Source: Aestuariivirga sp.
Lineage (GTDB): Bacteria; Pseudomonadota; Alphaproteobacteria; Rhizobiales; Aestuariivirgaceae
Assembly: GCF_020252395.1 (NCBI RefSeq)
Contig: NZ_JADCDB010000021.1
Span: 62,001 to 126,000 of the forward strand
Length of the DNA stretch: 64,000 nt
Reading direction: 5' to 3'
The notes under the pieces are model-generated. The model made no database searches, was not told the origin of the DNA, and was given only the letters and a program-made list of their open reading frames with translations. Positions 16,605 to 23,985 of the stretch are shown piece after piece. The translations under genes and the position numbers were made by a program. Numbering within the stretch: position 1 is the first letter of the stretch; each line of letters opens with the position of its first letter.

Positions 16605-17299
16605 TAGCCGGTTCCCAGATAGGCAGCCTGCACGGACGGATTGGCGCGGACCTCCTCCGGCGTCCCCTCGGCGAGGATCATGCCGCGGTCCAGCACGGTG
16701 ATTCGGCTGGCGAGTTCCATGACGAGTGGCATGTTGTGCTCGATCAGCAGCACCGTCCCGTCCTTCGCCAAATCGCGCACCAGGCCGATGAAATCAACGA
16801 TCTCGGCATCGGAGAGGCCCTGCGTGGGCTCGTCGAGAATGAGCAGCTTCGGCTTCAGCGCCAGGCCCATCGCCACTTCCAGCAGGCGCTGGTGGCCGTA
16901 GGCCAGTGTCCCGGCGATCTGCGAGGCGCGACCCGCCAGCCCAACCCGCTCCAGCGGCTCGAGGCTCGCCCTGCCGCCAGGCTGGTGCGCAGCGAGCGCC
17001 ACGTTCTCAGCCACCGAGAGGTTCTGGTAGATCGAGGTGATCTGGAAGGTATAGGCAATACCCTTTTGCACGCGGCGGAAAGCGCGAAGAGCCGTGATGT
17101 CATCGCCCTCGAACAGGATTGTCCCGGCACTGGGTGCGATGCGGCCGGATATGAGGCTCACGAATGTGGTCTTGCCCGCGCCATTGGGCCCGATCACGGC
17201 GCGCACCTCGCCCTTCTCGACGCGGAAGTCGACACCGCTCACGGCCTTGAGCCCGCCGAAGCTCTTCGACAGCCCACGCGTTTCGAGCAGCACCGTCAT
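16604..17299 (-). CDS. livG: LIV-type ABC transporter ATP-binding protein (LivG-like)
   Basis: A 231-residue ATPase with Walker A GPNGAGKTT, the LivG-typical RVQKGIAYTFQITSIYQNLSV, a weak signature region LAYGHQRLLEVAMGLALKP and Walker B LLILDEPTQGL. I chose ATG 17299, which overlaps the livM stop as ATGA; ATG 17308 three codons upstream is equally possible. Middle gene of the six-gene LIV operon. Confidence 0.92.
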   Translation of the reverse strand: MTVLLETRGLSKSFGGLKAVSGVDFRVEKGEVRAVIGPNGAGKTTFVSLISGRIAPSAGTILFEGDDITALRAFRRVQKGIAYTFQITSIYQNLSVAENVALAAHQPGGRASLEPLERVGLAGRASQIAGTLAYGHQRLLEVAMGLALKPKLLILDEPTQGLSDAEIVDFIGLVRDLAKDGTVLLIEHNMPLVMELASRITVLDRGMILAEGTPEEVRANPSVQAAYLGTG

Positions 17300-18246
17300 G
17301 GCAGCCATCGCCAGTATCGCTGCCGCAATGTGCCGAGAATCCCCTTGGGAAAGAACAGCACCAGCAGGATGAGCGCCACGCCGACGAAGAGAAGACTGGC
17401 CGAGGTGAAGCCAGACGCGAAATCGACGAGCAGGAACATCAGCGCCGTGCCCAGAACCGGACCCAGTACGGTGGCGGCCCCGCCCAGCAGCGTCCAGAGC
17501 AGCGGGTGGATCGAATACTGGATCGAGGCCAGTGTGGAGCCCGCATAGGCGAAGAGCAGCGCATAGGCCGCACCCGATACGGCCGCGAAGCTCCCCGACA
17601 GCACGAAGGCAATGAGCTTGTAGCGCTTCACGTCATAACCCAGCATCGCTGTGCGGCTCTCGTTCTCGCGGATCGCCACCAGCACGTGGCCGATCTTCGA
17701 GCGCACGGCGATCAGACACAGGACAATCGCCACCGCGAGGAAGGCCAGGGCGATGTTATAACGCAGCACCGGGTCCGCGAGGTTCATAGGCACGCCGAAC
17801 AGCGGGAACATGCGCTGGCCGTCCTTGATGACGATGCCCTCGTCTCCGCGCGTGATATCGCCGAAATAAAGTACCGCGAGGAAGGCGGCCTGGCTGAACA
17901 TCAGCGTCACGATCATGAAGGCCACCCCGCTTGCCCTGAGCGCGACGAAGCCGATCACGATGGAGACGATGACGCCACAGAAGGTAGCGAACAGAAAGGC
18001 CTCCGGCGCCGCCATGCCGAGCCGCGTGACGCCCAGAGCTGCGCCGTAAAGCCCGGTGGCGAAGAACATCGCATGGCCGAGGCTCAGCAGCCCCGCATAG
18101 CCGAACAGGATGTTGTAGCCCAGCGCATAGACCGCCAGCACCATGATGCGGGTGATGGTCAGCACCGCATAGTCGCTCGCCACGAACTGGGCGAGGAACA
18201 GCGCCACGATCACCGCGCCATGCAGAGCCACGATGCGCGCGGTCAT
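17296..18246 (-). CDS. livM: LIV-type ABC transporter permease (LivM-like)
   Basis: A 316-residue inner-membrane permease with about nine helices and the LivM hallmarks NILFGYAGLLSLGHAMFF and the cytoplasmic coupling loop AIRENESRTAMLGYDVKRYK. The start ATG 18246 overlaps the livH stop. The C-terminus LFFPKGILGTLRQRY fits the family. Pairs with LivH to form the channel. Confidence 0.93.
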   Translation of the reverse strand: MTARIVALHGAVIVALFLAQFVASDYAVLTITRIMVLAVYALGYNILFGYAGLLSLGHAMFFATGLYGAALGVTRLGMAAPEAFLFATFCGVIVSIVIGFVALRASGVAFMIVTLMFSQAAFLAVLYFGDITRGDEGIVIKDGQRMFPLFGVPMNLADPVLRYNIALAFLAVAIVLCLIAVRSKIGHVLVAIRENESRTAMLGYDVKRYKLIAFVLSGSFAAVSGAAYALLFAYAGSTLASIQYSIHPLLWTLLGGAATVLGPVLGTALMFLLVDFASGFTSASLLFVGVALILLVLFFPKGILGTLRQRYWRWLP

Positions 18247-19124
18247 CGGGCCGGAACCCCGAACAGGCCTTGCGGCCGGAACACCAGAACCAGCGCCACG
18301 GCGAGTGTCGCGATGATCGAGGCCAGTGTCGGCGAGAAGAAAATGGAGATCACGCCATCGCTCAAGCCGATGATGACGGCGGCAATAACGCTGCCCTTGA
18401 TCGAGCCCAGCCCGCCGATGATGACGACAATGAAGCTCATCAGAAGGGGATCGAGCCCCATCAGGTAATGCGCCTGCTGGATGGGCACGATCAGCACCGC
18501 GGCGATGGCGACGAGCGCCGCCCCCGCCACGAAGACAGCGGAATATACCTGGTTCACCGGAATGCCGAAGGCCGTCGCCGTCTCGCGGTCGAACTGGGTG
18601 ACGCGCATGATGAGGCCGAGCTTGGTCTTTGCCAGCACCCACCACACGCCGAGCAGCAGCGCCACGGAGGCCACCACCACGAACAGCTTGTAACCCGAGA
18701 AACCGAACCACGGCAGTGCGATGCGATAGCTGAAGGGCGCCGGCACCGCCTTGGCATCGGCGCCGAACACGCTGAGCGCCAATTGCTGGATCACGAACAT
18801 CAGCCCGATGGTGGCGACGATGGTTGCCTCGGGGTCATAGTTGATCCGCCGCAGCAGCAGACGCTCGGTCACAAAGGCCAGCGCACCCACCAGCAAGGGC
18901 GCCACGATCAGCGCCGCGAGGAAGCCCACCGCCGGCCCGCCCGGCGCCATTTTCGCCACGAACCAGGCCAGCATGGCGCCCAGCATGAAGAATTCGCCAT
19001 GCGCCACGTTGACGACGCGCATGACGCCGAAGACCAGCGACAGGCCCAGCGCCGAGAGCGCGAGGACGGCAGCGGCCACCGTGCCTTCGAGAAGGGCGAG
19101 CAGGAGGTGCGGGAAGAAGGCCAA
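18243..19124 (-). CDS. livH: LIV-type ABC transporter permease (LivH-like)
   Basis: A 293-residue permease with about eight helices. ALGLSLVFGVMRVVNVAHGEFF near the N-terminus and GGLGSIKGSVIAAVIIGL near the C-terminus are the LivH signatures. Sixty bases separate it from the substrate-binding protein gene upstream, a gap that holds a hairpin. The 3' end overlaps livM by 4 bases. Confidence 0.93.
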   Translation of the reverse strand: MAFFPHLLLALLEGTVAAAVLALSALGLSLVFGVMRVVNVAHGEFFMLGAMLAWFVAKMAPGGPAVGFLAALIVAPLLVGALAFVTERLLLRRINYDPEATIVATIGLMFVIQQLALSVFGADAKAVPAPFSYRIALPWFGFSGYKLFVVVASVALLLGVWWVLAKTKLGLIMRVTQFDRETATAFGIPVNQVYSAVFVAGAALVAIAAVLIVPIQQAHYLMGLDPLLMSFIVVIIGGLGSIKGSVIAAVIIGLSDGVISIFFSPTLASIIATLAVALVLVFRPQGLFGVPAR

Positions 19125-19142
19125 GCTTTACGCCGTGCGCGA

Positions 19143-19174
19143 GGAAAAGGATGGCCGGGGCAACGCCCGGCCAT
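19143..19174 (-). terminator. Hairpin between the substrate-binding gene and livH, likely attenuating
   Basis: ATGGCCGGG (19151-19159) pairs with CCCGGCCAT (19166-19174), a 9-bp perfect stem with a 6-base loop. Read in the direction of transcription it is followed by CCTTTTCC. Partial termination here would make more binding protein than permease, a usual arrangement in ABC importers. Confidence 0.65.
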
Positions 19175-19184
19175 GATGACCGTA

Positions 19185-20489
19185 TCAGAGAGGCATCGCC
19201 GTATAGTCGGCCTCGGGCTCGTACATGCCTTCCTCAATGGTCGTGCGATAGACCAGTTCGCCCACGCCGCCCTTCACCTGGGTGATGTTCTGGTGGCCGA
19301 AGACCTGGTGGATCTTGCCGTTGAAGACCTTGTCGCCCTGCGGGTGCTCGTTGCCCTCGGGAATGGTGGTGATGGCTTCCGCGGCCTCGATGAGCTTGGC
19401 GCGATCATCCGGCCCCTTGTAGCCCGCCGCCTCCATCGCCTGCTTGATGATGTAGAGCGTCTCCCAGCAGCCGAACATGTGGGAATAGGTCGAAACATCG
19501 TTGGGGTCGGACACGCTCGAACCATACTGGTCAACGCCCACCTTGCCGCGATAGAAGGTGTCGGCGTCGGCCGGCTTGGCGCCGGCATTACGCGGATACG
19601 CCTCCCAGAAATAGGAACCCTCGAGGAATTCGAGGCCCGGACTCTTGAGGCTCACTGCCTCGAGGCTGTCGATGAAGCCGAAGAGCGGCGGGTGGTTCGA
19701 GCCATAGAACTCGCCCAGTTCCTTGACGAAGGTCAGCACCGCGGGACCCACCATCACGTGGTAGATCACTTCGGTGCCGGACGGGATCTGCGCGAAGTAG
19801 CGCGAGAACGAGGTTTCGGTCGGCGGAATGGGGATCAGCGCATTCACCTCGCCGCCTTGCGCCTTGATGGCGGCGGAGAAATAATCGCGGTGGTCATAGC
19901 CGAAGGCAAAGTCCGGGAAGATCATGGTGACCTTCTTGCCCAGGTTCTTGGCGATCCACGGCGCCATGGAGATGACCTGGCTCCGCACATCGGTGATGCC
20001 CGGCTGGAAAGTGTAGCGGTTGAGCTTGCCGGACGCCACGTGATGGCCCTCGGACACGACGAAATAAGGGATCTTCAATTCGCCGGCGCGCGGCGCGGAG
20101 CCCATCACCACATGACTGAACAGCGTGCCGAAGGCGACGTCGCATTTGTGCTGCGTGGCGAATTTCTCGACGACTTCAGCACCGCGGCCGGGGTCTGTCG
20201 CATCGTCCTCGGCGACGATCTCGACCGGCCGGCCGCCGATGCCGCCCGCCTCGTTGATGAGTTTCACCGCGGCATTGGTGGTCTGCTCATACCACTTTCC
20301 GTAGGCAGCGCCGATACCTGTCTTGTGCACCTGGAAGCCAATGCGGATGGGTTCGGAAGATTGCGCCTGCGCATAGCGCATGAAGCCAGGCCCCATCGTC
20401 GCGGCAGCAGCACCCGCGCCTGCAAGCTTCAGGGCGGAGCGGCGCGAGATGAGCTTCTTGTCAGGCACGATCAGCTTACGTTCCGGCAT
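19185..20489 (-). CDS. LIV-type ABC transporter substrate-binding protein, Tat-type signal
   Basis: A 434-residue periplasmic binding protein of the Leu/Ile/Val-binding (type I) family. The leader has RR at 16-17 in ISRRSALKLAGAG and a likely cleavage after AQA near residue 42, pointing to Tat export. The mature protein begins PIRIGFQVHKTGIG. The ATG at 20489 has GGAGGAAATC upstream. Its ligand is unknown; the neighbouring 6-hydroxynicotinate-reductase and molybdenum hydroxylase genes suggest a nitrogen heteroaromatic acid, which is inference. It heads the LIV operon. Confidence 0.92.
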   Translation of the reverse strand: MPERKLIVPDKKLISRRSALKLAGAGAAAATMGPGFMRYAQAQSSEPIRIGFQVHKTGIGAAYGKWYEQTTNAAVKLINEAGGIGGRPVEIVAEDDATDPGRGAEVVEKFATQHKCDVAFGTLFSHVVMGSAPRAGELKIPYFVVSEGHHVASGKLNRYTFQPGITDVRSQVISMAPWIAKNLGKKVTMIFPDFAFGYDHRDYFSAAIKAQGGEVNALIPIPPTETSFSRYFAQIPSGTEVIYHVMVGPAVLTFVKELGEFYGSNHPPLFGFIDSLEAVSLKSPGLEFLEGSYFWEAYPRNAGAKPADADTFYRGKVGVDQYGSSVSDPNDVSTYSHMFGCWETLYIIKQAMEAAGYKGPDDRAKLIEAAEAITTIPEGNEHPQGDKVFNGKIHQVFGHQNITQVKGGVGELVYRTTIEEGMYEPEADYTAMPL

Positions 20490-20582
20490 GATTTCCTCCA
20501 GTGATGTGTTTGCCCCCAAGGGGGTCCGGTCTGACGCCGGGCAGGATCATATCAAAAGAAACGCGGGCGGATAGGGGCTTGC

Positions 20583-21026
20583 TCAGCCAATGCGTTTCAG
20601 CAATTCCACCAATCGGCGGCGCTCGGCGGCGTCCAGCGGCTTCAGCGTTTCGGCTGTTATGGCGGTTGCGGCGGGAGCGCCGCGTTCCACCGCCGCGAGC
20701 CCAATGCGGGTGATCGACACGCGCATGCGCCGTGCATCGTCGGGGTCGGGGGAGACGGCCACAAAACCGCGCTTCAGCAGGCGGTCGACGACCCCCTTGA
20801 TGGTGGCGGCATCCATGGCCGTTTCGCGGCCGAGCAGGTTCTGGGAGAGCGACTCGAATTCGGCAAGCTTCACCAGGGCGGCCCATTGCGTGGGCGTCAG
20901 GTCGTCGGTGATGCGGCCGGCGAAGATCGCGGCGTGGCGCTGAGCCGCACGGCGCAGATGAAAGCCCACCTGATCTTCGAGGCGGTAGCCGCCAAGGGCG
21001 GCCGCCTTCGCTCGCGCCCCGGCCAT
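20583..21026 (-). CDS. MarR family transcriptional regulator
   Basis: A 147-residue MarR-type winged-helix dimer. The recognition helix region is AMDAATIKGVVDRLLKRG and the wing is VAVSPDPDDARRMRVSIT. It follows the ferredoxin reductase gene by 3 bases on the same strand and lies between that gene and the LIV transporter operon. MarR regulators of aromatic pathways often release DNA on binding a CoA ester or aromatic acid. The palindrome at 21827-21842 is a candidate binding site. Confidence 0.92.
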   Translation of the reverse strand: MAGARAKAAALGGYRLEDQVGFHLRRAAQRHAAIFAGRITDDLTPTQWAALVKLAEFESLSQNLLGRETAMDAATIKGVVDRLLKRGFVAVSPDPDDARRMRVSITRIGLAAVERGAPAATAITAETLKPLDAAERRRLVELLKRIG

Positions 21027-21029
21027 GGC

Positions 21030-21803
21030 CTATTTCTCCACGAAGGCTTTTTCGATGACGTAGCTGCCCGGCCCGTTGCTTGAACCCTCGCTGAAGCTCA
21101 TGCCCTTCAACAGGCCCACGATGTCGGCGAGGAAGGCAGGGCTTCCGCAGATCATCACCCGGTCATACACGGCATCGACGGGCGGAAGCCCCAAATCCTG
21201 AGCCATCTTGCCGTTGCCCATCAGCAGCGTGATGCGGCCACGGTTGCGGAAATCCTCGCGCGTCACGGTCGGGTAATAGAGCAGCTTGGCGCGCACCAGT
21301 TCACCCAGCAACTCGTCGTTCGGCAGATGGTTCTCGATCTCGCCGGCATAGGCCAGTTCCGCCACGGTGCGGCAGCCATGGACGAGGATCACCTTCTCGA
21401 AACGTTCATAGACGGCGGGGTCCTTCACCAGGCTCATGAAGGGCGCAAGCCCCGTGCCCGTGCCGAGGAGATAGAGGTTGCGGCCCGGCAGCAGGTTATC
21501 GAGCAGCAGTGTGCCCGTCGGTTTCTTTCCCACAAGGATCTTGTCGCCCACCTGGATGTGCTGGAGCTTGGAGGTGAGCGGACCATCCGGCACCTTGATC
21601 GAGAGGAACTCAAGCTCGTCGGCGTAGTTCGGGCTTACCAGCGAATAAGCGCGCAGCAGCGGCTTGCCGTTCACCTCGAGGCCGATCATCGTGAATTGGC
21701 CGTTCTCGTAACGGAAGGCTGGCGAACGGGTGGTCTTGAAGCTGAACAGCCGGTCGGTCCAGTGGTGGACGCTCAGCACTTCTTCCTCGTACAACGCACT
21801 CAT
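21030..21803 (-). CDS. fpr: Ferredoxin-NADP+ reductase
   Basis: A 257-residue flavoprotein of the bacterial Fpr class. FAD contacts are in LLRAYSLVSP and the NADPH region in LLGTGTGLAPFMSL and VMICGSPAF; the C-terminus SYVIEKAFVEK is typical of the subclass that stacks on FAD through an extended tail. Divergent from the 6-hydroxynicotinate-reductase-like gene, which carries an Fe-S motif and would need a low-potential donor, so this reductase probably supplies electrons through ferredoxin. Co-transcribed with MarR. Confidence 0.93.
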   Translation of the reverse strand: MSALYEEEVLSVHHWTDRLFSFKTTRSPAFRYENGQFTMIGLEVNGKPLLRAYSLVSPNYADELEFLSIKVPDGPLTSKLQHIQVGDKILVGKKPTGTLLLDNLLPGRNLYLLGTGTGLAPFMSLVKDPAVYERFEKVILVHGCRTVAELAYAGEIENHLPNDELLGELVRAKLLYYPTVTREDFRNRGRITLLMGNGKMAQDLGLPPVDAVYDRVMICGSPAFLADIVGLLKGMSFSEGSSNGPGSYVIEKAFVEK

Positions 21804-21826
21804 GGGCTGCCCCGTCCTGAAATTTG

Positions 21827-21842
21827 TTTGTATACATACAAA
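21827..21842. promoter_or_regulatory. Palindromic operator candidate between fpr and the reductase gene
   Basis: TTTGTAT and ATACAAA flank AC, a perfect 7-bp inverted repeat in the 96-base divergent gap. Its size and AT-rich nature fit a MarR or GntR dimer site. Position suggests control of both divergent transcripts by the nearby MarR protein. Confidence 0.55.
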
Positions 21843-21899
21843 AAATATGGGATCATAGGAGTCCTGTCAACAGCCGTTTCGCAGTTGCGAAGGATTGCC

Positions 21900-23318
21900 A
21901 TGGACACCCTGACGGACAAGATCCGCTGCGATGCCTGCCCCGTGCTCTGCTACATCCGGGAGGGCATGTTGGGTGCCTGCGACCGCTATGCCAACAAGGG
22001 CGGGGTGCTGACCCGTGTCGACCCCCACGTGCTGCTGGAGCGCACGGTGCAGAAAGGCGGCAGCCTGGCGCCCTTCCTCCCCGCCTCGCAGGACTGGGAC
22101 GGCCGCGTGGTGCGCGAGCCTGAAACCTTCGTCACTGCCGTCGGTGCGGGCACCACATACCCCGACTACAAACCCGCGCCCTTCATCGTCTCCTCGGAGG
22201 TTGATGGCGTCGACATGGTCACCGTGGTGACGGAGGGCATCTTCAGCTACTGCGGCCTCAAGGTGAAGATCGACACCGACCGCCACCTCGGCGCGGAGAC
22301 CGCCGCCGTGCGCGTCGATGGCGAGCAGATCGGCCATGTCACCACTGCTGAATACGGCTCGCAGATGCTCTCGCTCGGCGGCGTGCGCCACCTCACGGGC
22401 GGTTCCAAGAAGGAGGGCCGCGTCACCTGCGAGGCCATGCTGGCGCTTGCCAATTGCAAGCCTGTGGAAGTCTGCGTCGATGGTGGCGCCACGCTCATCA
22501 TCGAGGCGGGCAAGGCGCCGATCATCAATGGCGTCAAGGAAGAGCGCATGCGGGTGGGCTGCGGCTCCGCCACCATCGGCATGTTCGCGAAACAATGGAT
22601 GGGCCTCGTCGATGAGGTCGTCGTGGTGGACGACCACATCACCGGCGTCCTCTCGGAGCACCAGGCCGGCAAGTTCCTTGGGCTTCCGGACACCGGCATC
22701 AAGATGAGGGGCCACCGCTCCACGCCGGGCCGCTACTTCAAGGTGGCGCAGCCCGGCGCCGGATGGGGCGGCACCGACCTCACCGACCCACTCGCCATCC
22801 TCAAGCCCTTCGACCCGAAGGAGGCATGGCCGGGCCTGCGGCTGCTGATGGTCTCCACCACGGGCGAGCATTACGCCTACTTCGAACTCGATGGGGCGCT
22901 GGCCCCTATCGAGAAGGACCTGCCGCCGGCGCTGAAGCTCTCTATCGACCGCATCCAGGAAAACTGCGAGCCGGCCCTGTCCTCCGTTCTCTTCATGGCG
23001 GGCGCCGGCGGCTCGCTGCGCGCCGGCGTCACCGAGAACCCTGTGCGTCTGACGCAATCGGTGAAGCAGGCCGTCACCCGCGTCACCGCCGGCGGTGCGC
23101 CCTGCTACGTCTGGCCCGGCGGCGGCATCACCTACATGGTGGATGTCACCACGCTCCCGGAGAATGCCTTCGGGTCGGTGCCCACGCCCGCCCTCGTCGC
23201 CCCCATCGAGTTCACCATGACGAAGACTGCTTACGGGTCGCTCGGCGGCCACATGAACGAGCTGCGCGCGCTGGCCGACATTATACGCGACGGCACGAAG
23301 AAGCGCATCGCCGTCTGA
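21900..23318 (+). CDS. 6-hydroxynicotinate reductase-like Fe-S protein
   Basis: A 472-residue protein that I match to 6-hydroxynicotinate reductases, which reduce 6-hydroxynicotinate to 1,4,5,6-tetrahydro-6-oxonicotinate with ferredoxin as donor. The N-terminus has four cysteines, C10, C13, C17 and C27 (RCDACPVLC... GACDRY), consistent with a [4Fe-4S] cluster. The rest is glycine-rich and contains VGCGSATIG and HRSTPGRYF. The ATG at 21900 has AAGGATTGCC upstream. Neighbours fit the role: a ferredoxin reductase, a molybdenum hydroxylase that could make 6-hydroxynicotinate, and a MarR regulator. The downstream ring-opening genes of the known pathway are not seen here, so the substrate is not certain. 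Confidence 0.7.
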   Translation: MDTLTDKIRCDACPVLCYIREGMLGACDRYANKGGVLTRVDPHVLLERTVQKGGSLAPFLPASQDWDGRVVREPETFVTAVGAGTTYPDYKPAPFIVSSEVDGVDMVTVVTEGIFSYCGLKVKIDTDRHLGAETAAVRVDGEQIGHVTTAEYGSQMLSLGGVRHLTGGSKKEGRVTCEAMLALANCKPVEVCVDGGATLIIEAGKAPIINGVKEERMRVGCGSATIGMFAKQWMGLVDEVVVVDDHITGVLSEHQAGKFLGLPDTGIKMRGHRSTPGRYFKVAQPGAGWGGTDLTDPLAILKPFDPKEAWPGLRLLMVSTTGEHYAYFELDGALAPIEKDLPPALKLSIDRIQENCEPALSSVLFMAGAGGSLRAGVTENPVRLTQSVKQAVTRVTAGGAPCYVWPGGGITYMVDVTTLPENAFGSVPTPALVAPIEFTMTKTAYGSLGGHMNELRALADIIRDGTKKRIAV

Positions 23319-23505
23319 GGCGCGAAGGGCCGATCGTTCAAATGTAATCGATTTGCTCAGCAGGCCCTAACCACCCGCCCAGCTGCCACTTGCCCGTTTC
23401 GTCAGGAAACCGTCAGCTTGACCCATCTAATTGGCAGCCGAGACGAGAGGTTGCACCGCCGCAGCCGGTCCGGTGCGGCACGGCGAAACGAAGGGACAGG
23501 CATTG

Positions 23506-23961
23506 ATGGCGCAGATTTCATTCAAACTGAACGGCGTGGCGAAGACCGTCACGGTCGACTCACCGGAAACGCCTCTGCTCTGGGTGCTGCGCGACCAGCT
23601 CGGCCTCACCGGAACCAAATATGGCTGCGGCATTGAGGTCTGCGGCGCCTGCACCGTGCTCATCAATGGTGAGCCTGAGAAATCCTGCGACGCATCCATC
23701 GGCGAAGTGGCGGGCAAGTCGGTGATGACCATCGAGGCCCTCAAGACCGATCCGCTGGGCGCCAGGCTGCAGGCGGCCTGGCTCGAGCACCAGGTGCCGC
23801 AATGCGGCTTCTGCCAGTCCGGCATGCTGATGGCGGCTTTCGGGCGCCTCAAGGCCGGCGAGTCGCGCGCCTCGACCGCATCCTCGCTCTCCAACATCTG
23901 CCAGTGCGGCACCTTCCAGCGCATGAAGGAGGCAATCCTCGGCCTCCCCGGCGTCGCCTGA
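23506..23961 (+). CDS. Molybdenum hydroxylase, [2Fe-2S] subunit (IorA/NicA-like)
   Basis: A 151-residue iron-sulfur subunit of the xanthine dehydrogenase family. C41, C46, C49 and C61 form the plant-type [2Fe-2S] site; C100, C103, C132 and C134 form the second cluster near the molybdenum. Length and spacing are those of isoquinoline 1-oxidoreductase alpha and nicotinate hydroxylase small subunits. The ATG at 23506 follows GAAGGGACAGGC. The large subunit starts 24 bases downstream. No separate FAD subunit is present, so electrons probably leave to a cytochrome or quinone. Confidence 0.92.
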   Translation: MAQISFKLNGVAKTVTVDSPETPLLWVLRDQLGLTGTKYGCGIEVCGACTVLINGEPEKSCDASIGEVAGKSVMTIEALKTDPLGARLQAAWLEHQVPQCGFCQSGMLMAAFGRLKAGESRASTASSLSNICQCGTFQRMKEAILGLPGVA

Positions 23962-23985
23962 ACCACCCCAGCGGGAGATCACACC

